Of a DNA stretch of 64,000 nucleotides, positions 25,958 through 34,239 are shown one piece after another (position 1 is the stretch's first letter; each line of letters begins with the position of its first letter). The notes under the pieces were generated by a model, which saw nothing but the letters and a program-made list of their open reading frames with translations, was not told where the DNA came from and searched no databases. The translations under genes were made by a program, and so were the position numbers. The DNA comes from Halogeometricum sp. S3BR5-2 (GTDB lineage Archaea > Halobacteriota > Halobacteria > Halobacteriales > Haloferacaceae): assembly GCF_031624635.1 (NCBI RefSeq), contig NZ_JAMQOQ010000001.1:930001-994000 (forward strand), written 5' to 3'.

Positions 25958-26977
25958 TCAGTCCTGTTCGTTCCAGCGGACGTCGCCGTGGACGGCGGCC
26001 GACAGCGTGTCGGGGTCGGCGGCCACCTCGACGTCGACGGCCACCTCCTCCGCGACGCGGGCGCGGAGGCGCAAGAGTTCGACCGCGATGGCGCCGCGGC
26101 CCAGGACGGTGAAGCCGAGGAAGATGGTGGCGAACCCGGCGAGCGTCGTCGCGGAGATGGTCTCGCCGAGGAACGCCCACCCGCCGAGCGTCGCCACGAC
26201 GGGGACGACGTAGAAGACGAGGTTGCCGCGGATGGCGCCCACCTCGTCGAGCAGGCCGAAGTAGGCGATGAACGCCAAGGCGCCCGAGAAGACGCCTACG
26301 TAGCCGAGGGCGACGTACGCCGCGGGCGTCCACTGGATGGCGGCGAACGACTCGCCGGCGCCGAGACTCAGCAGGTGACAGACCAGCGCACCCACCGGAA
26401 GCGCCCACGCCGTTCGGACCGTGCTCGGGAGCGAGGCGTCCGCCCGGCGGATGAGCACGGCGCCCAGCGCACCGGAGACGGCGGCGGCGAGGAGGAGCGC
26501 CTTCCCCACGATGGCGCCGCCGAGGAGGTTCGAGGGGCTGACGCCGACGACGAGGGCGACGCCGACGAAGCCGAGCGCCATCCCGACGGCGCCCGCCTTC
26601 GAGAGCCGTTCGTCCGAGAGCAGGAACGCCGCGAGGAACGGCGTCAGGATGGGGTTGAGGCTGTAGATGATGGAGCCGACGCCGCTCGAAGTGTACGTCT
26701 GGCCGACGAAGATGAAGGCGTTCGTCAGGCCGATGGCGAACACGCCCGCGGCGAGGATGCCCGCGAGGTCCGAGCGGGACTGCGGGAGCCACTGTTCGCG
26801 GGGGAAGCGGTACGCCGCGTAGCCCAACAGCAGGACGGCACCGATGTCGAACCGGAGCGAGACGAACAGCAGGGGCGGGAAGTACGCCGCGCCGGCGGTG
26901 GCGGCGACGAACGTGCCGCCGAAGAAGACGCTGGCCGCGAGGAAGAACCCGAAGAGGCGGTACTTCGACGCGGCCAC
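25958..26977 (-). CDS. EamA/DMT-family transporter
   Basis: Protein of 339 residues with ten hydrophobic segments in two EamA repeats (first half about 5-140, second about 155-290) and a C-terminal cytosolic tail ending NEQD. Typical features: an FFLAASVFFGGTFVA start, and YSLNPILTPFLAAFLLSDERLS at the end of the first repeat. Drug/metabolite transporters of this type export amino acids or other metabolites; its place between aroB' and aroA' invites, but does not prove, an aromatic-compound substrate. GTG start at 26977. The approximately 200 bases upstream are AT-rich and hold divergent promoters. Confidence 0.88.
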   Translation of the reverse strand: MAASKYRLFGFFLAASVFFGGTFVAATAGAAYFPPLLFVSLRFDIGAVLLLGYAAYRFPREQWLPQSRSDLAGILAAGVFAIGLTNAFIFVGQTYTSSGVGSIIYSLNPILTPFLAAFLLSDERLSKAGAVGMALGFVGVALVVGVSPSNLLGGAIVGKALLLAAAVSGALGAVLIRRADASLPSTVRTAWALPVGALVCHLLSLGAGESFAAIQWTPAAYVALGYVGVFSGALAFIAYFGLLDEVGAIRGNLVFYVVPVVATLGGWAFLGETISATTLAGFATIFLGFTVLGRGAIAVELLRLRARVAEEVAVDVEVAADPDTLSAAVHGDVRWNEQD

Positions 26978-27217
26978 TATCGCCGTCCCCCCCGCATCAG
27001 TCGTTGCGTACCGATGCGTCCGTTCCGTGTGAGTGTGGAAGTCATCAAGTAATTCTATCTAATAGCCGTTCGTCCATATATCTGTCCAGAAATAGCTTCG
27101 ATAACTGCATTAATGTCACGCCGCGACTGGCTGTCCCCCCGCGGGAACCTTTCAGACCTTGACGAACTTTCATCCCTCGAAAAGCGCTATGTGGGGGCCG
27201 CGACAACGGGGAGGTAG

Positions 27218-28012
27218 ATGGACACCGCGCTCGAAGAGATAGAGTTCCTCGCGCTGTCGGCCAATCGGGTGCAGGTGCTCGACGCGTTGCGCGAGGGCAG
27301 GCACACGCGGCGCGAACTCGTCGAACGCACGGGCGCGTCCCAGCCGACGCTGGGCCGCATCCTGCGGGATTTCACCGACCGGCACTGGATCGAACGCGAC
27401 GGCGACGCCTACGCGGCGACGGCGACGGGGCGACTCGTCGCGGCGGAGTTCACCGACCTCCTGGAGACGCTGGAGACGGAGGGGAGACTCCGCGAGGTGA
27501 TGCAGTGGCTCCCCACCGAGGAGATGGGGTTCGACCTCCGATGCCTCTCGGATGCGACCATCACGACGCCGAGTCAGACCCGTCCCGGCGCGCCGGTTCA
27601 GCGGGTGCTGGAACTGCTCGAACGCGCCGAGTCGGTTCGCATCTTCTCGTACGCGTTCAACGAGCAGAGCCTCGACGTGATTCGCCGGCGGACCGTCGAG
27701 GAGGGACAGACGTTCCGGGGGGTGTTCTCGCCGGCGGCGGTGGACGCCCTCGCGCACGACTCGGCGCTCCGGCGCCGACTCCGCGAACTGACCGACCACG
27801 CGGACGCCGAGATTCGCCTGTACGACGGGGAGATTCCGCTGGCGGTGACGATAACCGACGACGTGGCGCACCTGTTTCTCCGCGACGAGAGCGGCCTGCT
27901 CCGGGCGGCCATCGATTCGGACGACCCCGAGGTGCTGGCGTGGGCCGAAGAGCGGTTCGAGCGGTACTGGGCGGAGTCGTCGCCGCTGGAGGGCGAGGAA
28001 CTGGCGGAGTGA
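27218..28012 (+). CDS. HTH transcription regulator, FilR1-domain type
   Basis: Protein of 264 residues. The N-terminal winged helix (about 8-85) has VLDALREGRHTRRELVERTG, SQPTLGRILRDFTDRHWIE and an AATATGRLV wing end. The C-terminal approximately 150-residue effector domain matches the FilR1 middle-domain pattern seen in many haloarchaeal regulators (VIRRRTVEEGQTFRGVFSPA; LRRRLRELTDHADAEIRLYD; ESGLLRAAIDSDDPEVLAWA). The ligand is unknown. A relative lies at 48921-49706. ATG at 27218; it diverges from the EamA transporter across an AT-rich 240-base gap, which makes that gene a possible target. Confidence 0.85.
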   Translation: MDTALEEIEFLALSANRVQVLDALREGRHTRRELVERTGASQPTLGRILRDFTDRHWIERDGDAYAATATGRLVAAEFTDLLETLETEGRLREVMQWLPTEEMGFDLRCLSDATITTPSQTRPGAPVQRVLELLERAESVRIFSYAFNEQSLDVIRRRTVEEGQTFRGVFSPAAVDALAHDSALRRRLRELTDHADAEIRLYDGEIPLAVTITDDVAHLFLRDESGLLRAAIDSDDPEVLAWAEERFERYWAESSPLEGEELAE

Positions 28013-28114
28013 GTCCGACGAGAGCGGCGAGCGGCGGGCGCCGGGGGACCGAGCCCGGACGACCCGACCGAACCGAGCCGAGAGACTATCTCGCCGGCCG
28101 CCCTCCGTGCACGG

Positions 28115-28951
28115 ATGGGAGACGAGTTCGAGTACAACAAACGGGGCGTCCTGAAGAAGAAACAGTACGAGCGGGAACTGGACCGGCTCCAAGAGGAGTT
28201 GGTGAAGTTGCAGTACTGGGTCAGATCCGAGGGGTTGCGCGTCTGCGTCGTCTTCGAGGGACGAGACGCCGCGGGCAAGGGCGGAGTGATAAAGCGAATC
28301 ACTCGCCGCCTCAATCCGCGCGTCGCCCGCGTCGTCGCGCTCGGAACGCCGACGGACAGAGAGCGCAACCAGTGGTACTTCCAGCGGTACGTCGAACACC
28401 TCCCGACGGCGGGCGAAATCGTGCTGTTCGACCGTAGCTGGTACAACCGCGCCGGCGTCGAACGCGTGATGGGCTTTTGCACCGACGAGGAGTACGAGGA
28501 GTTCATGCGCTCGTGTCCCGAGTTCGAGCGGATGCTGGTCCGGTCGGGAATCGTCCTCGTGAAGTACTGGTTCTCCATCAGTCCCGACGAGCAGGAGCGA
28601 CGCTTCCAGAGACGTATCGACGACCCGAAACGGCGGTGGAAGCTCAGCCCGATGGACCTGACGGCGCGGTCGAAGTGGGCGGAGTACTCGAAGGCGAAAG
28701 ACGAGATGCTCGAACGCACCGACATCGAGGAGGCGCCGTGGCACGTCGTCAACGCCGACGTGAAGCGGCACGCGCGCCTGAACTGCATCACGCACCTGCT
28801 CGACCAGTTCGATTACGAAGACCTCACGCCGGAACCGATGGACCTGCCGCCGCGGCAGTCCGATACGGGGTACGAGCGTCCGCCCATCGACGAGCAGAAC
28901 TGGGTTCCGGCGACGTACGGGACGAACCCGACCGAAGGCGACGACTGGTGA
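28115..28951 (+). CDS. ppk2: Polyphosphate kinase 2
   Basis: PPK2-family enzyme of 278 residues that moves phosphate between polyphosphate and nucleotides. Walker A EGRDAAGKGGVIKRI (about 51-65), Walker B/DRxxYNRAGVE motif LFDRSWYNRAGVERVMGF (about 108-125) and the lid Arg region DPKRRWKLSPMDL (about 170) are all present. It is the short, single-domain class; whether it prefers ADP, GDP or AMP cannot be read from sequence by eye. ATG at 28115, 102 bases after the regulator. The C-terminal tail (DEQNWVPATYG) is soluble. Confidence 0.94.
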   Translation: MGDEFEYNKRGVLKKKQYERELDRLQEELVKLQYWVRSEGLRVCVVFEGRDAAGKGGVIKRITRRLNPRVARVVALGTPTDRERNQWYFQRYVEHLPTAGEIVLFDRSWYNRAGVERVMGFCTDEEYEEFMRSCPEFERMLVRSGIVLVKYWFSISPDEQERRFQRRIDDPKRRWKLSPMDLTARSKWAEYSKAKDEMLERTDIEEAPWHVVNADVKRHARLNCITHLLDQFDYEDLTPEPMDLPPRQSDTGYERPPIDEQNWVPATYGTNPTEGDDW

Positions 28952-29023
28952 GCGCCGACGCTCGCTCGTCGGCATCGAGACGGGCGGCGGCAGTGGGCGG
29001 GCGGAAAAGAACGGAAGGGAAGC

Positions 29024-29818
29024 TTACGCTTCGAGTTCCAGACCCGCCTCGTGCAGGGCCGTCTCGGCGTCCTCGTCGCGGTGGAGGACCGAACTCACCG
29101 CGCGCGTGATGGACTCGGGGTCGTCGTGCTGGAAGATGGAGCGACCCATCGAGACGCCGGCCGCGCCGGCGTCCATCGCGCCGCGGACCATCTCGATGGT
29201 CTGTCGGTCCGTCCCGCGGCTTCCGCCGGCGATGACGACGGGGAGGCGCGTCGCCTCGCAGACGCGTTCGAAGGTGTCGGGGTTCCCGGTGTAGGCCGTC
29301 TTCACCACGTCGGCGCCGAGTTCCTCGGCGAGGCGGACGGCGTGCGCGAGGTTCTCGGCGTCGTGCGGGTCGGTGTCGCGGCCGCGCGCGTAGTTCATCG
29401 CGAGGACGGGGACGCCGAAGCGGTGGGCCTTCTCGGTGAGTTCGCCCAGTTGAGTTATCTGGTCGGGTTCGAACTCGCTGCCGACGTTCATGTGGAAGGA
29501 GACGGCGTCGGCGCCGGCGCGCAGGGCCTCTTCGACCGACCCCGTGATGCGCTTGTCGTTCGATTCGGGGCCGATGACCGTCGACCCGTTCAGGTGGACG
29601 ATGAAGCCCTTGCCGTTCTTCTTCGGGTGGACGCGCCGCGCGACGCCCTTCTGCGTGAGGACGGCGTCCGCCCCGCCGCGCGTGATGGCGTCGACGGTCG
29701 TTTCGAGGTCGACGAGCCCTTTCACCGGGCCCAGCGTGATTCCGTGGTCCATCGGGACGACGAGGTATCGCCCCCCTGTCGAGATGCGTTCGAGCCGTGA
29801 TGTGATTCCTACGTCCAT
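29024..29818 (-). CDS. aroA': 2-amino-3,7-dideoxy-D-threo-hept-6-ulosonate synthase (AroA')
   Basis: Class I aldolase-type TIM barrel of 264 residues that catalyses the first step of the archaeal shikimate route (condensation with aspartate semialdehyde). Landmarks: LVVPMDHGITLGPVKGL, NGKGFIVHLNGST, MNYARGRDTDPHD, and ADVVKTAYTGNPDTF carrying the Schiff-base Lys, then VVIAGGSRGTDRQTI and GVSMGRSIFQHDDP. It could be misread as fructose-bisphosphate aldolase (DhnA/Fba family), but the context (trp genes, aroB') favours AroA'. ATG at 29818; the upstream 37 bases to trpA contain a TATA-like CCTATTTGC on the minus strand, so it can be transcribed separately. Confidence 0.92.
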   Translation of the reverse strand: MDVGITSRLERISTGGRYLVVPMDHGITLGPVKGLVDLETTVDAITRGGADAVLTQKGVARRVHPKKNGKGFIVHLNGSTVIGPESNDKRITGSVEEALRAGADAVSFHMNVGSEFEPDQITQLGELTEKAHRFGVPVLAMNYARGRDTDPHDAENLAHAVRLAEELGADVVKTAYTGNPDTFERVCEATRLPVVIAGGSRGTDRQTIEMVRGAMDAGAAGVSMGRSIFQHDDPESITRAVSSVLHRDEDAETALHEAGLELEA

Positions 29819-29855
29819 GGTGCAGTTAGTATGGTAGTGTGTAGCAAATAGGGCG

Positions 29856-30698
29856 TTATGTGCGTTCCGCTTCGGGCGCACGTTGCGCCAATCCGCGCTC
29901 GGCCCCCTCTTTCAGTTCCCGCGCCTTCTCCTCCAGTCGGGCCGCCACCGTCTCGGCGTCCTCGTCGTCTTCGTGGCCCTCAGCCACGATGTCGACGAGG
30001 GCGCTCCCGACGATGATGCCGTCGGCGCCCGCGGCGACGATTCGCTCGGCGTGGTCGCCCGTCTTGATTCCGAACCCGACGGCCTTCGGGACGTCGTATT
30101 CGGCGAGTCTATCGAGGCTCGATTCGGTCTGCCCGGAGACGTCGTCCTGCGCGCCGGTGACGCCGAGGCGCGCCTGCACGTAGACGTAGCCGGAGACGCG
30201 TTCCATGATGCGGTCGAGTCGGTCGCCCTCCGTCGTCGGCGCGACGATGAACACGAGGTCGAGGCCGAACTCGTCGCAGGCCTCGCGCAACGGGTCGGCC
30301 TCCTCGGCGGGAAGGTCGGGGACGACGAACCCCGACAAGCCCACCTCCGCGGCCTTCTCGACGAACGGCCGCGGTCCTTCTTCGTCTCCGTAGCGATAGA
30401 TGAGGTTGTAGTAGGTCATACAGACCAGCGGAACCTCCACGTCGAGGGCCTCGACGAACTCGAAGAACCGGTCGGGGGTCATCCCCCCCTCCAGCGACCG
30501 GACGACAGCCTCCTGAATCGTCGGGCCCTCCGCGACGGGTTCCGAGAAGGGGAGACCGAGTTCGATGACGTCGGCGCCGCCGCGTTCGAGGGCTTCGACG
30601 TATTCGAGAGAAGAGTCGAAGTCGGGGTCGCCCGCCGCGAGGTACGGCACGAACGCCGCGCCGCCCTCGAAGGCGGCGTCGAGTGCGGGGTTGCCCAT
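29856..30698 (-). CDS. trpA: Tryptophan synthase alpha chain
   Basis: Cleaves indole-3-glycerol phosphate to indole, which is channelled to TrpB; 280 residues, TIM barrel. It begins [21 protein letters not shown], and the catalytic region is [18 protein letters not shown]: Glu46 corresponds to the bacterial catalytic Glu49, and Glu57 stands where bacterial enzymes have catalytic Asp60. The phosphate loop is seen as [11 protein letters not shown] and [11 protein letters not shown]. The acidic C-terminal tail is longer than usual. The start codon lies 1 base after the trpB stop, so translation is probably coupled in a trpC-trpB-trpA operon. Confidence 0.95.
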   Translation of the reverse strand: MGNPALDAAFEGGAAFVPYLAAGDPDFDSSLEYVEALERGGADVIELGLPFSEPVAEGPTIQEAVVRSLEGGMTPDRFFEFVEALDVEVPLVCMTYYNLIYRYGDEEGPRPFVEKAAEVGLSGFVVPDLPAEEADPLREACDEFGLDLVFIVAPTTEGDRLDRIMERVSGYVYVQARLGVTGAQDDVSGQTESSLDRLAEYDVPKAVGFGIKTGDHAERIVAAGADGIIVGSALVDIVAEGHEDDEDAETVAARLEEKARELKEGAERGLAQRAPEAERT

Positions 30699-30699
30699 C

Positions 30700-31947
30700 T
30701 CAGAACCCCCCCGCGAACGCGTCCATGTCGGGCGCGATGTCGATGTCGCGCTTCGACGTCTCCTCGATGACGGATTCGAGGTCCTTGTCTCCTCGGCCGG
30801 AGACGTTCACCAGCACCGTCTCGCCGAGTTCGTCGTGGTTCTCCTCTAAGTAGGCGAACGCGTGCGCCGTCTCCAGCGCCGGGATGACCCCCTCCAACTG
30901 CGAGAGGCGGTGGAAGGCGGTGAGGGCGGCGTCGTCGTCGACGTTCACGGCCGTGACGCGCCCCTCGTCGACGAGGTGTGCGAGTTCCGGACCGACGCCG
31001 GCGTAGTCCAATCCGGAGGAGACGCTGTGGCTCTCCATTATCTGACCGTCCCTGTCTTGGAGGAGTTTCGTCCGCGCGCCGTGGAGGACGCCCTCGGACC
31101 CCGTCGACAGCGACGCGGAGTTGGGAGCGACGCCCGCCTCCTCGTCCACGTCGAGGGAGGACCCGCCGGCCTCGACGGCGTAGAGACCCACGCCGTCGTC
31201 GTCGACGAACTCCGCGAACGCGCCCATCGTGTTCGACCCGCCGCCGGCGCAGGCGAGCACCGAATCGGGCAGGCCGTCCGTCTTCTCGCGCATCTGCGCG
31301 CGCGCCTCCTCGGAGATAACTGATTGAAAGTCGCGGACCATCGCCGGGAACGGGTGCGGGCCGACGACCGACCCGATGACGTAGTGGGTGTCCTCGACGT
31401 TCGTCGCCCAGTCGCGCATCGTCTCGGAGATGGCTTCTTTGAGGGTGCCGCGGCCGACGGTGACTGGGTTCACCTCGGAACCGTTCAGCCGCATCCGGAA
31501 GACGTTGGGTCGCTGGCGGTTGATGTCGCGTTCGCCCATGTACACCTCGCAGGGCATGTCGAGGTGGGCGGCCGCCATCGCCGTCGCGGTGCCGTGCTGG
31601 CCCGCGCCCGTCTCGGCGACGATGCGCTCTTTGCCCATGTACTTCGCGAGGAGCACCTGCCCGAGGGCGTTGTTGAGTTTGTGCGCGCCGCCGTGGAGGA
31701 GGTCCTCGCGCTTGAGGTACACCTCGCGGCCGTAGCGCTCGGAGAGTCGCTCCGCGTGCTGGGTGGGCGTCGGCCGCCCGCCGAAGTCGCGGAGGCGGCG
31801 CCGGAACTCGTCCATGAAGCCGTCCTCGTTGCCCAACACGTACCGCTCGTACGCGTCGTTCAGTTCCTCGATGGCCGGCATGAGGGCCTCGGGAACGTAC
31901 TGTCCGCCGTAGTCGCCGAACTTGCCGTCGAAGGTGGTCTCGCTCAT
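30700..31947 (-). CDS. trpB: Tryptophan synthase beta chain
   Basis: PLP enzyme joining indole and serine to tryptophan; 415 residues. Landmarks: [20 protein letters not shown] at the N-terminus, [20 protein letters not shown] with the PLP Lys (about residue 99), [17 protein letters not shown] with the catalytic Glu, [12 protein letters not shown] binding the PLP phosphate (about 235), and GRGDKD near the end. It is the TrpB1 type that works with TrpA. The start overlaps the trpC stop by four bases (ATGA, 31944-31947). Confidence 0.97.
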   Translation of the reverse strand: MSETTFDGKFGDYGGQYVPEALMPAIEELNDAYERYVLGNEDGFMDEFRRRLRDFGGRPTPTQHAERLSERYGREVYLKREDLLHGGAHKLNNALGQVLLAKYMGKERIVAETGAGQHGTATAMAAAHLDMPCEVYMGERDINRQRPNVFRMRLNGSEVNPVTVGRGTLKEAISETMRDWATNVEDTHYVIGSVVGPHPFPAMVRDFQSVISEEARAQMREKTDGLPDSVLACAGGGSNTMGAFAEFVDDDGVGLYAVEAGGSSLDVDEEAGVAPNSASLSTGSEGVLHGARTKLLQDRDGQIMESHSVSSGLDYAGVGPELAHLVDEGRVTAVNVDDDAALTAFHRLSQLEGVIPALETAHAFAYLEENHDELGETVLVNVSGRGDKDLESVIEETSKRDIDIAPDMDAFAGGF

Positions 31948-32759
31948 TCTGTCGTCTCCGTATCCGTATCCGCGTCCGTCTTCGCATCCTCGGCAGCGTC
32001 TGTCGCTCCCGCGAACCGCTCCGTGTTCGCCCGCACGTCGCCGTCCATGATGGCCGTGCCGATGAGGAGGGCGTCCGCGCCCGCCGCGCGCATCCGCCGG
32101 GCGTCCCCGACCGTCTTCACGCCGCTCTCGGCGAGGAGCGTCACGTCGTCCGGAGCGTGGGGCGCGACCGACTCGAACGTTTCGAGGTCGACCTCCAACT
32201 TCCCCAGGTCGCGGTTGTTCACGCCGATAATCTCCGCACCGGCTTCCAAAGCCGATTCGAGTTCCGCCCGGTCGTGGACCTCCACGAGCGGTTGGAACCC
32301 GCGCTCTCGCGCCGCCGTCACGAGGTCCGGGAGGTCTTCACCCACGAACCGCGCGATGAGAAGCACCAGATCGGCCTCCACGGCGTCTAACTGCGACTCC
32401 TTCACGACGAAGTCCTTGCGCAGGACGGGCACGTCCACCGCCTCGCGGATTCGTCGAAGGTTCTCCGTCGACCCGCCGAAGTGGTCGGGTTCGGTCAGTA
32501 CGGACAGCGCCGTCGCGCCGCCGGCGACCATCTCCTCGGCGAGTTCGACCGGGTCGTCGGTCCGTTCGCCGTCGGTCGTCGGGCTGGTGGGTTTGACCTC
32601 CGCGACGACCGGCACCCGACCCGCCGCCTCCGTCTCGGCGACGGCGTCGGGGAACGACCGCGCGGAGACGGAGACCCGTTCGTCGCCGCCGGGTCGCTCC
32701 CGCGCGGCGTTGAGGATGGAGCGGACCTCGGGGGCGAGTGAATCCTCACTAGCGTTCAT
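31944..32759 (-). CDS. trpC: Indole-3-glycerol phosphate synthase
   Basis: Closes the indole ring from carboxyphenylamino-deoxyribulose phosphate; 271 residues, TIM barrel. Landmarks: [13 protein letters not shown] (catalytic Lys region), [52 protein letters not shown] and [18 protein letters not shown] with the phosphate-binding end [11 protein letters not shown]. The last about 20 residues are an Asp/Thr/Glu repeat tail coded by short tandem repeats. First gene of the trpCBA unit; trpD, trpE, trpG and trpF are not in the window. The start region carries a palindromic operator candidate. Confidence 0.95.
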   Translation of the reverse strand: MNASEDSLAPEVRSILNAARERPGGDERVSVSARSFPDAVAETEAAGRVPVVAEVKPTSPTTDGERTDDPVELAEEMVAGGATALSVLTEPDHFGGSTENLRRIREAVDVPVLRKDFVVKESQLDAVEADLVLLIARFVGEDLPDLVTAARERGFQPLVEVHDRAELESALEAGAEIIGVNNRDLGKLEVDLETFESVAPHAPDDVTLLAESGVKTVGDARRMRAAGADALLIGTAIMDGDVRANTERFAGATDAAEDAKTDADTDTETTE

Positions 32760-32760
32760 C

Positions 32761-32793
32761 AGTGTACACTAACGTACTCATCTGCACATAAGA
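32761..32793 (-). promoter_or_regulatory. trpCBA promoter with palindromic operator candidate
   Basis: Reading the minus strand, TCTTATGTGC (32784-32793) is a TATA-like element 25-34 bases before the trpC ATG. Between it and the ATG, two bases from the start codon, lies the perfect 10-base palindrome AGTGTACACT (32761-32770). Its core TGTACA equals the TRP-box consensus known for the TrpY repressor of Methanothermobacter. A site between TATA and transcription start would block polymerase, consistent with tryptophan repression; that a TrpY-like protein acts here is inference. Confidence 0.6.
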
Positions 32794-32843
32794 CTTGCGC
32801 GTCGTCGTCAAGGTTCAAGGGCGAACCGGGCGAAGCCGTTCGC

Positions 32844-33296
32844 ATGAACGCCGGTGTGTTCGCCCGCCACTCCGAAGTGCTCGGGCGAGCGGTGCAGATA
32901 GGCGTCGCGAGCGGAAGCGTCATCAGCGTCTCCTTTCCCGCCGAGGTGCCGCCGGACGCCGACGCGGAGCACTCGCTGCTCGACAGGGTGTTCGACTACC
33001 TGGAGGGAGAACCCGACCACTTCGACGACGCGCCCGTGGCGCTGACCGTGCCGACGGAGCACCGGCGCGTCCTCGACGCCGTCGGGAACGTCCCGTACGG
33101 GGAGACGGTCGAACTCCGACGCGTCGTCCGCATGGCGGGACTGGACCCCGACGACGAGGAGGACGCGTCGACGGCGCGAACCGCGCTACGAGAGAATCCG
33201 GTGCCGCTGTTCGTCCCGGACCACCGCGTCGAGGACGCCGCGGGCGCGACGCCCGACGAGGTGGCCCGGCGCCTGCGGGCGCTCGAATCCGGGTAG
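32844..33296 (+). CDS. Alkyltransferase-like (MGMT-fold) protein lacking the active Cys
   Basis: Protein of 150 residues whose C-terminal half has the DNA-binding fold of O6-alkylguanine-DNA alkyltransferases: VLDAVGNVPYGETVELRRVVRMAG (HTH), TARTALRENPVPLFVP and DHRVEDAAGATPDEVARRL. The methyl-accepting motif PCHRV is PDHRV here (Asp126, codon at 33219-33221), so suicidal repair by Cys cannot occur. In alkyltransferase-like proteins the Cys is replaced by Trp or Ala and the protein flags lesions for excision repair; Asp is unusual. ATG at 32844, divergent from trpC. Confidence 0.8.
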   Translation: MNAGVFARHSEVLGRAVQIGVASGSVISVSFPAEVPPDADAEHSLLDRVFDYLEGEPDHFDDAPVALTVPTEHRRVLDAVGNVPYGETVELRRVVRMAGLDPDDEEDASTARTALRENPVPLFVPDHRVEDAAGATPDEVARRLRALESG

Positions 33297-33309
33297 TTTC
33301 GTCTCCTCC

Positions 33310-34233
33310 CTACGTCAGCCGCGCCGCCCAGTCGAGTTCGAGCCCCTCGTGGACGACGAACTCCAGGGCGTTCACGAGGTAGTGCGCCAGCACGACGGCG
33401 AACAGGCTACCCGTGAGGACGTACGCCGCCGCGAGGACGAACCCGAGCGTCCCGGTGACGAGGACGCCGAGGCGCCCCTGCGCGTTGTGCCCGAGGGCGA
33501 ACGCGACCGAGGAGACGAGAGCGAGGAGCCACGGCGAGACGCCGAAGCCGGCGGCGAAGACGCCCACGAGGGCGCCGCGGAAGAGCAGTTCCTCGAACCC
33601 GGCGATGACCGGGAGGACGGCGAAGAGGAGGACGGCCCACCCGGCGGGCGTCTCGGGCGCCAGCGCCTCCCGGAGTTCCTCGGCGTTGCCGAGTCCGCGC
33701 GCGGCGCCCAGCGCGGCCCCGACTTGGTTGACGACGTACAGGACGACGCCGAGAGCGGTGCCGACGGCGAGGGACGCGGCGGACAGCGAGTCCGCCCCCG
33801 CGCCGAACGCCGACGGGGGAATCCGCGCGTACCACGCGCCCGCGAGGAGGAAGACGGCGAACAACCCCTGCGAGAACGCGACGTTGGCGAGCAGTTCGGC
33901 GGTCGATAGCTCCGGAATACCTCCGGCTTCGACCCCGTTCTCGTCTTCGTCCTCGTGCGGCGGGTCCAACCGGTAGCGGACGCCGGATTTCGGGAGGACG
34001 ACTTCCCGGTGGTCCGGGGCGCCCCCGGACGGCTTCCGCGCTCGGTCCGACGACCCCTCGGGGTCGTCCGGCGCCGCTCGGACGTCGCCGTCCCTGCTCC
34101 CGTTCTCGTCCTCGACCGCTCGGTGCGGCCGCTCGTCGTCGGGTGAAATAGCGCCTCGGGAGGCGAAAGAGAGGACCAGGAGGCCCGCCGTGACGACGCT
34201 CGCGAACGCGGCGAACGTCGCCCAGTCGGGCAT
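33310..34233 (-). CDS. CPBP-family intramembrane metalloprotease
   Basis: Protein of 307 residues. An N-terminal hydrophobic segment is followed by a long disordered, charged loop (about 30-110) and then about six membrane segments bearing the CPBP motifs: FEELLFRG (about 215), FALGHNAQG (about 245) and HYLVNALEFV (about 285). Catalysis by Glu/His-bound metal is expected; the substrate is unknown. The long soluble insert distinguishes it from the paralogue at 4943-5863. It lies 6 bases downstream of lonB on the same strand, so the two membrane proteases are probably co-transcribed. Confidence 0.85.
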   Translation of the reverse strand: MPDWATFAAFASVVTAGLLVLSFASRGAISPDDERPHRAVEDENGSRDGDVRAAPDDPEGSSDRARKPSGGAPDHREVVLPKSGVRYRLDPPHEDEDENGVEAGGIPELSTAELLANVAFSQGLFAVFLLAGAWYARIPPSAFGAGADSLSAASLAVGTALGVVLYVVNQVGAALGAARGLGNAEELREALAPETPAGWAVLLFAVLPVIAGFEELLFRGALVGVFAAGFGVSPWLLALVSSVAFALGHNAQGRLGVLVTGTLGFVLAAAYVLTGSLFAVVLAHYLVNALEFVVHEGLELDWAARLT

Positions 34234-34239
34234 CCGGCG

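Noticed and set aside
29024-29818. Annotation as fructose-bisphosphate aldolase
   Set aside because: Same superfamily, but the trp/aroB' context and sequence pattern favour AroA'.
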